From positions 62,001 to 126,000 of the forward strand of contig NZ_FOUX01000006.1 of the NCBI RefSeq assembly GCF_900114995.1: a stretch of 64,000 bases of DNA. The letters are read 5' to 3'. Both the position numbers and the translations under genes were made by a program. The DNA comes from Chitinophaga sp. YR627. GTDB taxonomy: Bacteria > Bacteroidota > Bacteroidia > Chitinophagales > Chitinophagaceae. Every line of letters starts with the position of its first letter. Position 1 is the stretch's first letter. Under the pieces are notes generated by a model. It worked only from the letters and a program-made list of their open reading frames with translations. It was not told the DNA's origin and did no database searches. Below are positions 34,306-43,507 of this stretch, in pieces.

Positions 34306-35172
34306 ATGTGTTATCTGTTAATCGGAAACATTTCTGCATTGATCTCTGATGATTGTACAGAGCCTCTGGTAAATGCACAATTACGTGTATACTTACCAGA
34401 CGGCCGTTACCCCACGAAAAACCGCCCCAAAACGGATATTTTAAGTGGGCCCGGTCAGCTTACAAAAGCAATGGTTGAAGCAAAGCGTGATCGCTTACTG
34501 GCAGAGACAGGACTGGATGAGAGAGGAAATTTTAAGCTGACCTGGGAACAACTACATCTTTTTACGGAACCACTTGAACTGGATATCTGTTTGCAGCATA
34601 TGCCGGAACAGGCTGATATAAGGGGAGTCGAAACCCATTATCACCTGGGTACGGTAGTGCCAAACTGGGCCCGTTCAGGACAGCGATACGTCGCTGCTTA
34701 TGCCTATATTATTCCAGTAGAATGCTGGAGCCAGATCAGGGCCAATTATGGTACATGGATTATCGCGGGAACAGTAAAGCGATTGAAATCCAGAGAGGGA
34801 CAAGCACATCTTAGAGTTGAAGCGTACAATGCCGGAAACCATCGCCTGCTGGGCTGCGCGCATACCGATGAAAATGGTCGGTATCAGCTCCGGTTCAGCA
34901 AAAGGGAACTAACCAGCAGGTTAATACTGGTCGGCGAGCCCCGTCAGCAAAAGGGGCCGGATATTTATTTTAAGGTCTACCGCGACAAGCAATTGCTTTG
35001 GGAGGAAGACGCCCAGACAGGCATGATGCCGGGAAGAAAGTCAGTGCCATCCTGCAGTACGATTAATATCAATATCAGGGACACTGTACTCAGAAAAGCA
35101 TCAGGTTATGTACCCGGTTGGTTGAACAACTGGGCGGTGACAAGACGGAAGTCGTCACTGGTCAATCATTAA
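34306..35172 (+). CDS. Two-domain transthyretin/carboxypeptidase-regulatory-like protein, hypothetical
   Basis: This 288-residue protein has no obvious signal peptide. Two similar beta-sandwich-like units are suggested: residues about 5-85 (NAQLRVYLPDG then DERGNFKL) and about 150-260 (AHLRVEAYNAG then TDENGRYQLRF and PDIYFKVYRDKQLLWEE). The pattern resembles transthyretin-like or carboxypeptidase-regulatory folds. It has a strong terminator and faces the signalling operon divergently, so the response regulator may control it. Function is unknown. Confidence 0.6.
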   Translation: MCYLLIGNISALISDDCTEPLVNAQLRVYLPDGRYPTKNRPKTDILSGPGQLTKAMVEAKRDRLLAETGLDERGNFKLTWEQLHLFTEPLELDICLQHMPEQADIRGVETHYHLGTVVPNWARSGQRYVAAYAYIIPVECWSQIRANYGTWIIAGTVKRLKSREGQAHLRVEAYNAGNHRLLGCAHTDENGRYQLRFSKRELTSRLILVGEPRQQKGPDIYFKVYRDKQLLWEEDAQTGMMPGRKSVPSCSTININIRDTVLRKASGYVPGWLNNWAVTRRKSSLVNH

Positions 35173-35262
35173 GGTGTTAAAGTACTATTTAACCTATATT
35201 TTGTACTACAAGCCCCAGTCTTCGTTTGGTAACCCACACATACACATTCATTACACATTATA

Positions 35263-35294
35263 CAGCTACTCAGGACCTGAGTAGCTGTTTTTTT
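35263..35294 (+). terminator. Rho-independent terminator
   Basis: Long stem cagctactcagg (35263-35274) / cctgagtagctg (35276-35287) followed by seven T; the real loop must be a few bases larger than drawn. Confidence 0.92.
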
Positions 35295-35330
35295 GCAGCG
35301 CCGGAGATCATCTCCCGGCGCTGCCCTTTT
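35295..35330. terminator. Second hairpin, between convergent genes
   Basis: Stem gcagcgccgg (35295-35304) / ccggcgctgc (35315-35324), then cctttt. It sits between the two-domain gene and the convergent PI-PLC gene. Confidence 0.7.
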
Positions 35331-35351
35331 ATATGCCTTATTCTAACTTTC

Positions 35352-36329
35352 TTAGAAGTTTGTATTTACAATCAGAGACGCCCTGTCCGCATTTACAAAA
35401 TCCATTGGGATAATACCATATCTGCCATGTGTGTTGGTAGTGAAATAGGTATTGATCTTCGGATTGATCGCGTTGGATACGGTCGTGATGCTTGGAATAC
35501 CAAAGATCAGTGATTTGTAACCGCTGGTGAAGTTGATATACAGGGTGTTGTTGCTTTGTGTGCTGGACTCGGTGAACAGGTTAGTAGCGTTTGTCCACTT
35601 TGCGTTATTATCAGGCACTACATACTGGTCCTGTACTTTCAGGCTTGCATTGCTGTTGTTGATAGTGAAAGTTGTGTTGTCAGCCCAGCTGGTAGCCTCG
35701 ATACCTTTAGGAGTAGCTGTAGCACCGAATCTTCTCAGCAATACGATCTTGCCTCTTACCTGTCCCAGGGTTGGGATAGTTGCACCGGTTGACCAGTAGC
35801 TGGAATATTTCTGTACATAAGTGTCGAAAGTCTGCTCGAATGAACGGGTATTATCGGTAGCATCATACTCCTCTTTTACGCTCATAACGATCGTTTCTTT
35901 CGGGTGTGCGGCCAGGAAGCTGGTACAAGCGCCCAGTACATCATCAAAGTTCAGGTTCTGATAGATAGAGCCGTGGTGGATAGCGAATGCGTTACCAATG
36001 TGGCGGCAACGGATATCCAGGAAACGTACACCTGCTTCCAGCTGCTGTGCGATGGTGAGGTCCTGGCATTTTGCAGTACCGGATACAGGCTCATTGCGGG
36101 CGCCACTGTCGTGTGTACCAGGGATAGACAATGCGGCGAGGCTGGTATTGTCGGACAGGCTGGTCATCCAGCTGTTCATCGCTACAGCTGCAGCTTGCGC
36201 TGTTACAGCCACTTCGTTCTCAACACGGAGTGTTGATGCCGGTTGGGTAACATCCTCTTTGGAACATGCAGAAAAAAATACAGTAGACAGCAGAAAGCCG
36301 GCAACGGGCATGAAACGTTGTGTTTTCAT
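35352..36329 (-). CDS. PI-PLC X-domain lipoprotein
   Basis: This 325-residue lipoprotein has a lipobox ending at Cys22 (FFSAC). The phosphatidylinositol-specific phospholipase C X-domain (about 52-310) shows SIPGTHDSG with catalytic His73 and IHHGSIYQ with a second active-site His at 118 or 119. Bacterial PI-PLCs cleave phosphatidylinositol or GPI anchors. Asp74 follows the first His as in the family. It is monocistronic. Confidence 0.88.
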   Translation of the reverse strand: MKTQRFMPVAGFLLSTVFFSACSKEDVTQPASTLRVENEVAVTAQAAAVAMNSWMTSLSDNTSLAALSIPGTHDSGARNEPVSGTAKCQDLTIAQQLEAGVRFLDIRCRHIGNAFAIHHGSIYQNLNFDDVLGACTSFLAAHPKETIVMSVKEEYDATDNTRSFEQTFDTYVQKYSSYWSTGATIPTLGQVRGKIVLLRRFGATATPKGIEATSWADNTTFTINNSNASLKVQDQYVVPDNNAKWTNATNLFTESSTQSNNTLYINFTSGYKSLIFGIPSITTVSNAINPKINTYFTTNTHGRYGIIPMDFVNADRASLIVNTNF

Positions 36330-36734
36330 CTTGTAGGTTTAATTGTAGGTTTAAGGTTTATATGGAGTAAAGATTTTATTACAGGTTTTCATTCTGCACG
36401 GGTCTTCACATATATAAGACACAACTAAAAAGCTTTCCAACTATTCAAAAAATGGAGTTAACAATACGGTAATAATAGGATGCCCGTCTGCGGTATGACG
36501 GCGTTTATATAAAATCGTAAGACCGGATTGGTGAATGATTGTACTGGAGTGGATAGAGGAGGGGCTGATACCGTTTAGCTGTTAGTCATCTTTCATTGAT
36601 CCTTCATTCAGAAACGGAGGATCAACGACGGATAACTAATATCAAGATAATATGAAAGCGATACAGACAGGATAAATATACAGATACAGGGTAGTGTTTG
36701 CGGCGCAGTGAGGGGGAAATTTTCTCCTGCGGAC
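36330..36734. other. Intergenic region, no gene seen
   Basis: About 405 bp between two minus-strand genes. It is AT-rich in its first half. I find no convincing frame, promoter or hairpin. Confidence 0.5.
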
Positions 36735-37640
36735 TTAAAACCTGGGGTGGAACCGTTGTAAAGTATCTCTTAAATACTCCCTGTCGAGGTGTGTATAGAT
36801 CTCTGTGGTGGTAATACTCTCATGTCCGAGCATTTCCTGGACGGCCCGGAGGTCTGCTCCGCCTTCAACCAGGTGCGTTGCAAAAGAGTGCCGGAAGGTA
36901 TGGGGAGAGACCTGTTTGTCAATACCAGCGGCAGCAGCCAGGTCTTTAATGACGAGAAATATCATAACACGGGTCAGTGCGCTGCCCCGCCGGTTCAGGA
37001 AAAGGATATCTTCCTGTCCTTTTTTGACAGGAACATGGACCCTGACCTCGTCCTTATATATATTAATGTATTTCACGGCGTCACTGCCGATAGGGACCAG
37101 TCTTTCCTTATCTCCCTTACCAACTACCCGGATGAAACCGGCGTCAAAATGGAGCTGGGAGATCTGCAGATTGATCACTTCGCTGACGCGGAGGCCACAG
37201 CTGTACATGGTTTCCAGGATGGCCCGGTTTCGCTGGCCTTCAGGTGTGCCTGCCTTTATTTGTCCGATAATCTGCTCTATTTCCTCAAAACTGAGTACAT
37301 CGGGCAACTGTCTTTTGGTTTTAGGCGCTTCCAGCAGGAGGGTAGGGTCCTGGCGGACGATATCTTCCAGGGCCAGGTAACGGTAAAATGCCTTGATACC
37401 CGAAATGATACGCGCCTGGGAGGTGGCAGTCATACCTAAAGTAGCGATCCAGTGTACACAGGCCTGAAGGTCTGAGAGGGATACCTGGTCGGGAGGGGAT
37501 TGAATACTAACGGATTGCAGGTACTGGACCAGCTTTTCGACATCGCGGAGATATGCCTCGATCGAGTTGGCGGAAAGCGAGCGTTCCAGCTGAAGATATG
37601 ACCTGAATCCTTTGAGATAAACGTCCCACATGAGCGGCAA
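36735..37640 (-). CDS. xerD: Tyrosine recombinase XerD
   Basis: This 301-residue site-specific recombinase has the catalytic set Arg151, Lys175, His247, Arg250, His273 and Tyr282 (TTTEIYTHLD). The N-terminal SAM-like core-binding domain spans about residues 5-95. XerC/XerD resolve chromosome dimers at dif. The start may be Met1 or Met4. No phage or integron genes are near, which favours a housekeeping Xer over a mobile-element integrase. Confidence 0.9.
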   Translation of the reverse strand: MPLMWDVYLKGFRSYLQLERSLSANSIEAYLRDVEKLVQYLQSVSIQSPPDQVSLSDLQACVHWIATLGMTATSQARIISGIKAFYRYLALEDIVRQDPTLLLEAPKTKRQLPDVLSFEEIEQIIGQIKAGTPEGQRNRAILETMYSCGLRVSEVINLQISQLHFDAGFIRVVGKGDKERLVPIGSDAVKYINIYKDEVRVHVPVKKGQEDILFLNRRGSALTRVMIFLVIKDLAAAAGIDKQVSPHTFRHSFATHLVEGGADLRAVQEMLGHESITTTEIYTHLDREYLRDTLQRFHPRF

Positions 37641-37672
37641 GATAATATAAGAAGAGGGCTAAAAATACAAAA

Positions 37673-37699
37673 GGCCGTCCAGCCATATGGCGGACGGCC
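37673..37699 (-). terminator. Terminator of ndk
   Basis: Stem ggccgtcc (37673-37680) / ggacggcc (37692-37699) followed on the minus strand by TTTTG and a further T run. A second hairpin, gccggtag (37713-37720) / ctaccggc (37725-37732), lies between it and the ndk stop. Confidence 0.8.
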
Positions 37700-37739
37700 C
37701 CTGATATCTTCTGCCGGTAGCAGGCTACCGGCTCGGTAA

Positions 37740-38159
37740 TTAGAATTTTTCCAGACCGGAGAAGAAGAAATCACCTTCGATTGCTGCGTTCTCGTCAGAA
37801 TCAGAACCGTGAACCGCGTTACGGCCGATGGATTCAGCGTAGATCTTACGGATAGTACCTTCTTCTGCATTTGCAGGGTTAGTAGCACCGATCAGTTTAC
37901 GGAAATCTTCAACAGCGTTGTCTTTTTCCAGGATAGCAGCCACGATATGACCACTGCTCATGAATTCAACCAGTTCACCGTAGAAAGGTCTTTCTTTATG
38001 CACAGCATAGAATTCGCCAGCTTTCTGAGAAGAAAGACGGGTCATTTTCATTGCTACGATGCGGAAACCTGCCTCGTTAATTTTGTTCAGAATACCACCG
38101 ATATGTCCGTTTTCTACGGCATCCGGCTTAATCATTGTAAAAGTTCTGTTGTTAGCCAT
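37740..38159 (-). CDS. ndk: Nucleoside-diphosphate kinase
   Basis: The 139-residue protein matches Ndk length. The active His117 is in NAVHGSDSDE, the enzyme's phosphohistidine signature. It balances nucleoside triphosphate pools by moving the gamma phosphate of ATP to other NDPs. The -7 element lies 34 bp upstream. Confidence 0.97.
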   Translation of the reverse strand: MANNRTFTMIKPDAVENGHIGGILNKINEAGFRIVAMKMTRLSSQKAGEFYAVHKERPFYGELVEFMSSGHIVAAILEKDNAVEDFRKLIGATNPANAEEGTIRKIYAESIGRNAVHGSDSDENAAIEGDFFFSGLEKF

Positions 38160-38193
38160 ATATTTAGAATTCCTAATTAACTAATTTTGCGCG

Positions 38194-38201
38194 CAAATGT
38201 A
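38194..38201 (-). promoter_or_regulatory. -7 promoter element, ndk
   Basis: On the minus strand TACATTTG matches TAnnTTTG, 34 bp upstream of the ndk start. Confidence 0.5.
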
Positions 38202-38319
38202 GCTAGAATTTGTTTAGTGATAAAAAAAAAGAGAACTTCGCACTTCATTTTTTGGCAAAAACGGTTACATTTTATTGTTAATATAAAAGCAGGGCAGCCT
38301 GCATATTTAAAGGTTAAGA

Positions 38320-39324
38320 ATGAAGAGGATAGAGGAAATTAAGCCCTTGCTGGAGACCCCTAAAAGAGTGGTAATAACGATGCATCAGAAACCCGATGCA
38401 GATGCAATGGGCTCGTCACTGGCCTTATATCATTATCTGAGACAGAAAGGGCACGATGTAACCGTGATTTCTCCGACCAATTTCCCGGACTTCCTTATCT
38501 GGATGCCTGGTGCAAAGGATGTACTCGATTTTGAATCCATGCAGGAAAAGGCGTTTAAGGCACTGGAAGGTATCGATCTGCTGTTTTGCCTGGACTTCAA
38601 TGCATTGTACCGTACCAAGAGTATGGAGCCTTATCTGACAAAGATGACGTGTACGAAGATCCTGATCGATCATCACCTGGAGCCGCAACCTACTTTTGAG
38701 TATGGTGTCAGCGATACGAGCGCTTCATCTACCGCACAGCTGGTATATGAAACGATCTACAAACTTGGAGATGAACAGTATATTAACGAAGACATGGCGC
38801 AGTGCATCTATGCAGGTACCATGACCGATACCGGTTCTTTCCGTTTTGCCTCTACTTCAGCGAGAGTACACCGTATGGTGGCTGATCTGTTCGACCGCGG
38901 TCTGAAACATGAGATCATCCACTCTGCGATCTACGATAATTTCCTTGAAAACCGCCTGCGGTTCCTGGGCCATAGCCTGCTGAACCGTATGGAAGTATAC
39001 TATGAATACAATACCGCTATGATCGCTATCCCATATACTGATCTGAAGCGTTTTGACCTGCAGACCGGCGATACTGAGGGGGTAGTGAACTTCCTGCTGT
39101 CTATTCAGGGTATCAAACTGGCGGTGCTGATCATAGACCGTCACTCGGAAATTAAGTTATCTTTCCGCTCTAAGGGAGATTTCGACGTAAACACCTTCGC
39201 AAGAAAATATTTCGACGGCGGCGGACATTTCCACGCTTCCGGCGGACACAGCTCTGAGACACTCGATAAGACCGTAGAACATTTTCTCGAAGCCATTAAA
39301 GAAAACGAAGAGCAGTTACAGTAA
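38320..39324 (+). CDS. nrnA: DHH-family oligoribonuclease / pAp phosphatase, NrnA-like
   Basis: This 334-residue DHH/DHHA1 protein has the phosphoesterase motifs PDADAMGS (25-32), DHH (117-119) and a C-terminal GGGH-type motif (DGGGHFHASGGH, about 295-308). NrnA degrades short oligoribonucleotides and converts pAp to AMP. The FKBP lipoprotein gene follows after 27 bp on the same strand. Confidence 0.9.
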   Translation: MKRIEEIKPLLETPKRVVITMHQKPDADAMGSSLALYHYLRQKGHDVTVISPTNFPDFLIWMPGAKDVLDFESMQEKAFKALEGIDLLFCLDFNALYRTKSMEPYLTKMTCTKILIDHHLEPQPTFEYGVSDTSASSTAQLVYETIYKLGDEQYINEDMAQCIYAGTMTDTGSFRFASTSARVHRMVADLFDRGLKHEIIHSAIYDNFLENRLRFLGHSLLNRMEVYYEYNTAMIAIPYTDLKRFDLQTGDTEGVVNFLLSIQGIKLAVLIIDRHSEIKLSFRSKGDFDVNTFARKYFDGGGHFHASGGHSSETLDKTVEHFLEAIKENEEQLQ

Positions 39325-39351
39325 GTTATTCAATCCTACTAATACAGTCAA

Positions 39352-40227
39352 ATGAAAAAGAACAAACAGTTATTGGTTGCAGCATTAGGCCTTTTCCTGG
39401 CGAGCTGCGGTGCCGGTGGTGGCGCCAAAAAAACTCCAGGTGGGGTAGATTTCGTTGTTCATAAGTCAGGAAGCGGCGCGCAGCTGAAGCTGGGCGACAC
39501 TGTACTGTTGAACATCATCCAGAGTCTGAACGATTCAGTTATAGTTGAATCCCGCAAGGTAGCAGGCGGTCCTGTTCCTTTCGTGATCTCCAAATCAGTT
39601 AACAAATATGACCTGATGGATGGTCTGGTAATGCTGAAAGAAGGTGATAGCGCCACTTTCACTATTCCTATCGATAGCTTACCTCAGCGTCCGCCAATGG
39701 CGAAAAAAGGTGATAAGCTGAATTTGACTTTTGTAGTAGTAGGTACCTATACCGGCGCAAAACAAAAAGCTGCTGATGACAAAATCATCGCTGAATACGC
39801 TAAAACTAACAAACTGAATACTACCACCACTCCTGAAGGTGTTTACGTAGCAGTATCCGAACAGGGTGCAGGCGAAAAACCACAGGCAGGTGATACTGTT
39901 GTAGTTCACTATACCGGTAAACTGATCAACGGTACTGTATTTGATTCCAGCCTGGATACTACTTTAAGACCAGGTGCTAAGATCGAGCCTATCAGATTCC
40001 CACTGGGTCGCGGTTTCGTGATCAAAGGTTGGGACGCTGGTATCGCAGCCCTGAACAAAGGTAGTAAAGCTACCCTGCTGATCCCGTCTACTTTAGGTTA
40101 CGGTTTACAGGCAAGCGGTCCTATCCCTGCTAACTCTGTACTGGTATTTGATGTACAGCTGGTTGACATCGTGAAAGGCAAGCCTGAAGCTCCGGCTGCT
40201 CCTGCAGCACTGCAGCAAGGAAAGTAA
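39352..40227 (+). CDS. FKBP-type peptidyl-prolyl isomerase lipoprotein, two FKBP-like domains
   Basis: This 291-residue lipoprotein has a lipobox with Cys19 (FLASC). An N-terminal divergent FKBP-like domain (about 30-140) precedes a canonical FKBP domain (about 165-278) with VVHYTGKLINGTVFDSS, VIKGWDAGI and GYGLQASGPIPANS. It probably folds outer-membrane or periplasmic proteins. The first domain looks degenerate at active-site positions. It ends in an Ala/Pro-rich tail. Confidence 0.92.
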   Translation: MKKNKQLLVAALGLFLASCGAGGGAKKTPGGVDFVVHKSGSGAQLKLGDTVLLNIIQSLNDSVIVESRKVAGGPVPFVISKSVNKYDLMDGLVMLKEGDSATFTIPIDSLPQRPPMAKKGDKLNLTFVVVGTYTGAKQKAADDKIIAEYAKTNKLNTTTTPEGVYVAVSEQGAGEKPQAGDTVVVHYTGKLINGTVFDSSLDTTLRPGAKIEPIRFPLGRGFVIKGWDAGIAALNKGSKATLLIPSTLGYGLQASGPIPANSVLVFDVQLVDIVKGKPEAPAAPAALQQGK

Positions 40228-40247
40228 TTTCTACGTCTTTTATATAG

Positions 40248-40286
40248 AAAGAGGTTGTTCGCCGAAAGGTGGACAGCCTCTTTTTT
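40248..40286 (+). terminator. Rho-independent terminator of the nrnA-FKBP unit
   Basis: Stem aaagaggttgttcgcc (40248-40263) / ggtggacagcctcttt (40268-40283) with a gaaa tetraloop and mismatches/G-U pairs, then a T run. Confidence 0.9.
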
Positions 40287-40621
40287 ATTGTGGCAGGAAA
40301 TTCGTTATTTATGTGGGTTGATCATTTATTTTTGGAGGCCTGGCCGGTTTCAGATGGGATTCCGGGCTGACGCCCTCTACGCGTTCCTGCTATGGGACGC
40401 GGTAGGGCAATTAGGCAGAGGGGCATTGATTGGATTTCGGAGGCATGGACCGGGTGATGCGTAAAGGGCTAAGGCCCTTCATCTCCATCTGCAAACCTCG
40501 CGGCAGGAGGAGATATTGACGGCTATTATTTAAGGAGGTACGGAGCGGGTCTCTCTGATGTACCTTTTTATATTCTTCTATCATCTCAGTATTCCTGATT
40601 GCCCATCTATTCCTGATTGCC
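40287..40621. other. Intergenic region with direct repeat
   Basis: No convincing gene. A small hairpin aagggc/gccctt lies near 40466-40482. The 14-nt direct repeat tattcctgattgcc occurs at 40590-40603 and 40608-40621, ending next to the cdaA stop codon. Confidence 0.5.
40590..40621. repeat. 14-nt direct repeat abutting the cdaA stop
   Basis: Two perfect copies of tattcctgattgcc with an 18-bp period, directly next to the stop codon of the minus-strand cdaA. It belongs to the same ATTCCT family seen at 16503 and 24998. Confidence 0.75.
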
Positions 40622-41452
40622 TCAGGCATATCCTTCTACCATCACCTCATACATTTTCACCTTCAGTTCTTCCAGCGAAATATCCTGCACCAGATTACCA
40701 TCCTGCGCATAGGAAATAGTACCTCTTTCTTCTGATACGATGATCGCAAGGTTATCACTGTGTTCCGTGATGCCGACAGCAGAACGGTGACGTAAACCTA
40801 TACGGGTAGGCAGATTGGGATTCTCGGAGACAGGCAGTATCACTTTAGCCGCGAGGATCTTGTTACCTACAATGATCAGTGCACCATCATGCAGCGGACT
40901 ACCTTTGCAGAAGATACTTTCCAGTAATTTAGCATTGATATTACTATCGATCGCGATGCTGGATGCGGTATCAAATTTTACACGATAGGTATTGGCAATC
41001 ACGATCAGTGCACCGGTCCGGCTACCTGCCATACGGGCGACTGCGGTGATCACTTCATTAATGATATTCTCTTCTTCTTTATAACTCTTGAACCTGTCCG
41101 GCAGAAACAATTTTGTAAAGAAACTGTCTTTACTCAGCGGGGCCTTCTTGCCCAGTACCAGCAGAAATTTGCGGATCTCCGGCTGGAAGATAATGATGAT
41201 CGCGATCAGTCCTACGTTGATGAAACTCTGCAACAGGGTGGAGAGTATGGGCATCTGCAGATGCTGTACGATAAAGTAAGCAAGATATATCATCAACAGC
41301 CCTACGAAAATGTTAAACGCAAGGCTTCCCTTCAGCAGCCGGTACAGCTGGATCACCAGGAATATAACAATCGCCGCATCCAATATATTCAGCCAGTGGA
41401 AACGATATCCGTAAAAACTAAATAAGTCCTCCATAGATTGTAAAAATAGCAA
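40622..41452 (-). CDS. cdaA: Diadenylate cyclase CdaA
   Basis: This 276-residue protein has three N-terminal membrane helices (about 15-90) and a DisA_N cyclase domain with LHDGALIIVG and GLRHRSAVG, the two active-site motifs. CdaA makes c-di-AMP from two ATP. It is on the same strand as folP, with 11 bp between folP's stop and cdaA's start, so the two probably share a transcript. Confidence 0.94.
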   Translation of the reverse strand: MLFLQSMEDLFSFYGYRFHWLNILDAAIVIFLVIQLYRLLKGSLAFNIFVGLLMIYLAYFIVQHLQMPILSTLLQSFINVGLIAIIIIFQPEIRKFLLVLGKKAPLSKDSFFTKLFLPDRFKSYKEEENIINEVITAVARMAGSRTGALIVIANTYRVKFDTASSIAIDSNINAKLLESIFCKGSPLHDGALIIVGNKILAAKVILPVSENPNLPTRIGLRHRSAVGITEHSDNLAIIVSEERGTISYAQDGNLVQDISLEELKVKMYEVMVEGYA

Positions 41453-41463
41453 ATATTTGCCAG

Positions 41464-42330
41464 CTATAATGCATTCATATACTGTGTGATCTTAACCGCT
41501 TCCACGGCTGCTTTGACGTCGTGTACACGCAGAATGTGCGCTCCCTGCTGTAAGGCAAGTGTATGCAGTATCGTTGTACCGTTGAGTGCTTCCGCTGGTG
41601 TTGTTTCCAGTAGCTTATAGATCATGGATTTCCTTGAAATACCTATCAGCAACGGGCATTCCAGTATATGGAAGATATTTAGTTTTTTGAGTAGTGTATA
41701 GTTGTGGGCGATGGTTTTACCAAAACCGAAACCCGGATCGATGATAATATCTTTGATACCGGCTTCCAGGCATTGTGCGCGTTTTCGTATGAAATAATCC
41801 AGTACCTCCTGTGTCACATCTTCATAATGCGGGTGTTGCTGCATATCAGTAGGCGTGCCCTGCATGTGCATAGCGATATATGGTACACCCAGTCTGCCCG
41901 CTACAGGTATCATTTGCGCATCCAGATCACCTGCACTGATATCATTGATGATGGCTGCGCCCGCATTGACAGTCTGTTCAGCTACATTCGCATAGTAAGT
42001 GTCAATGGACAGGATGGCCTGCGGAAAATGTTCTTTCAGTGTACGTACTGCCGGTACCAGGCGTTCCAGTTCGATATCTGGTCCGACGGAGATAGAACCC
42101 GGACGGGTGCTTTGTGCGCCGATATCCAGGATCTGAGCGCCCTCCTCCAGTAGTTGTGCGGCTCTTTGCAGGATAAGATCAATATGCTGCGTTCTGCTGC
42201 CGGCAAAAAATGAGTCCTCCGTAATGTTAATAATACCCATCACAACTGGTTTGGACAAATCGAGTAATGTGCCCTGACAGTTGATGGTGGTATATTCGCC
42301 GTTCTTCCCTTCCATAGTATCCATTTGCAT
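41464..42330 (-). CDS. folP: Dihydropteroate synthase
   Basis: With the ATG at 42328-42330 the protein has 288 residues, near the family length. DHPS joins pABA and dihydropterin pyrophosphate in folate synthesis; NITEDSFFAGSR is the diphosphate loop and IDPGFGFGKT a pterin-binding segment. A longer frame starting at 42396 overlaps a promoter on its own strand (42352-42380), so the shorter start is chosen. It is divergent from the DoxX-like gene. Confidence 0.93.
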   Translation of the reverse strand: MQMDTMEGKNGEYTTINCQGTLLDLSKPVVMGIINITEDSFFAGSRTQHIDLILQRAAQLLEEGAQILDIGAQSTRPGSISVGPDIELERLVPAVRTLKEHFPQAILSIDTYYANVAEQTVNAGAAIINDISAGDLDAQMIPVAGRLGVPYIAMHMQGTPTDMQQHPHYEDVTQEVLDYFIRKRAQCLEAGIKDIIIDPGFGFGKTIAHNYTLLKKLNIFHILECPLLIGISRKSMIYKLLETTPAEALNGTTILHTLALQQGAHILRVHDVKAAVEAVKITQYMNAL

Positions 42331-42351
42331 TTTATTGATTATTTTGCCAGA

Positions 42352-42380
42352 CAAAAATAGAATAATGTGGTGATCTGCAA
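42352..42380 (-). promoter_or_regulatory. Promoter of folP-cdaA
   Basis: On the minus strand TTG (42380-42378), an 18-bp spacer, then TATTTTTG (42359-42352). It ends 22 bp before ATG 42330 and decides the folP start. Confidence 0.75.
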
Positions 42381-42413
42381 GTATGTATATCAGCACCGAT
42401 AAAAAAGTTATCC

Positions 42414-43502
42414 ATGAAACTGCTCCTGAACCTATTAAGAATTATCGTTGGCGTCTTGTTTATCTTCTCCGGTTTGGTCAAAGCAAACGACCCGCTGGGG
42501 CTCAGTTATAAAATGGAAGAGTTTTTTGAAGTGTTGCACATGACATTCCTCTCTCCCTATTCACTGGCCTATTCTATCATCATGAACACGCTGGAAATTG
42601 GCTTGGGCGCTGCCCTGTTGCTTGGTTTCCGTATGCGTCTGGTGTCTATACTGCTGCTGATCATGATCACCTTCTTCACTTTCCTGACCGGCTATGCGCT
42701 GTACAGCGGAGAGATCAAAGAATGTGGTTGTTTTGGCGACTGTATCAAACTGACGGCATCACAGACCTTCTGGAAAGATGTGGTACTGCTGGTCATGATC
42801 CTGATCCTCTTTTTATATAATAAACGCATCAAACCATTGTTCGGCAAGCAGCTGAACCTGATCCTGCTGATCGTATCTATTGTATTTGCAGGCGGTATTC
42901 AATGGTATACACTGGAACACCTGCCGATCGTAGACTGTCTGGGTTATAAGGTAGGTAATAACATTCCGGAGAAAATGAAACTGCCGCCAGGTGCCCGTCC
43001 GGCGGAATATGAGACTGTCCTGATCTATGAAAAGGATGGTCAGCAGAAAGAATTTACAGCAGAGAACTATCCATGGTCCGATAGTACCTGGGTCTTTGTA
43101 GATCGTCGTGATAAATTAGTCAGAGAAGCAGAAGGAGAGGCGCCTGTAAAGGACTTCATCCTGACAGATGCAGATGGCGTGAATCAGACGCAGGCGATCC
43201 TCGCAGAACCGACACCTGTTTATCTGTTCCTGGTGAAAAACGTAAAAGAAGCAGGCAAGGGCTGGGATGACAAAATGAAAGCCCTGCAGGAACAGTTTAA
43301 AGCCGGAAAGGTCTACATTTACGGTGTTACCGCTTCCAGTAAGGAAGATATTTCGGCTTTTACCGCTGCACACGGGTTGCAGTTCCCATTCGTTCAGATG
43401 GATGGAACAGCAATTAAAACAGCTGGTAGAAGCAATCCTTGTCTGATTTTGCTGGAAAAAGGCACGATCAAAGGAAAATGGCATTATAACGATATACCAT
43501 AA
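42414..43502 (+). CDS. BT_3928-type protein: DoxX-like membrane domain plus thioredoxin-like domain
   Basis: This 362-residue protein has four membrane helices in an N-terminal DoxX/MauE-like domain (about 1-160) with a CGCFGDC cysteine motif (about 103-109). Residues about 190-362 look like a degenerate thioredoxin-like domain without an obvious CxxC. MauE-like proteins assist disulphide formation or quinone-linked redox reactions. Bacteroidota homologues are unnamed, and the function here is inferred. The permease gene follows 5 bp later. Confidence 0.8.
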   Translation: MKLLLNLLRIIVGVLFIFSGLVKANDPLGLSYKMEEFFEVLHMTFLSPYSLAYSIIMNTLEIGLGAALLLGFRMRLVSILLLIMITFFTFLTGYALYSGEIKECGCFGDCIKLTASQTFWKDVVLLVMILILFLYNKRIKPLFGKQLNLILLIVSIVFAGGIQWYTLEHLPIVDCLGYKVGNNIPEKMKLPPGARPAEYETVLIYEKDGQQKEFTAENYPWSDSTWVFVDRRDKLVREAEGEAPVKDFILTDADGVNQTQAILAEPTPVYLFLVKNVKEAGKGWDDKMKALQEQFKAGKVYIYGVTASSKEDISAFTAAHGLQFPFVQMDGTAIKTAGRSNPCLILLEKGTIKGKWHYNDIP

Positions 43503-43507
43503 ACCGC

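Noticed and set aside
36735..37640. Possible integrase of a mobile element
   Set aside because: The recombinase has XerD features and no flanking repeats, attachment site or phage genes are visible.
40255..40464. 69-aa frame after the FKBP gene
   Set aside because: It begins in the terminator stem and has no support as a protein.
42331..42396. 22-residue N-terminal extension of folP
   Set aside because: The extension covers the folP promoter (42352-42380), so the ATG at 42330 is preferred.
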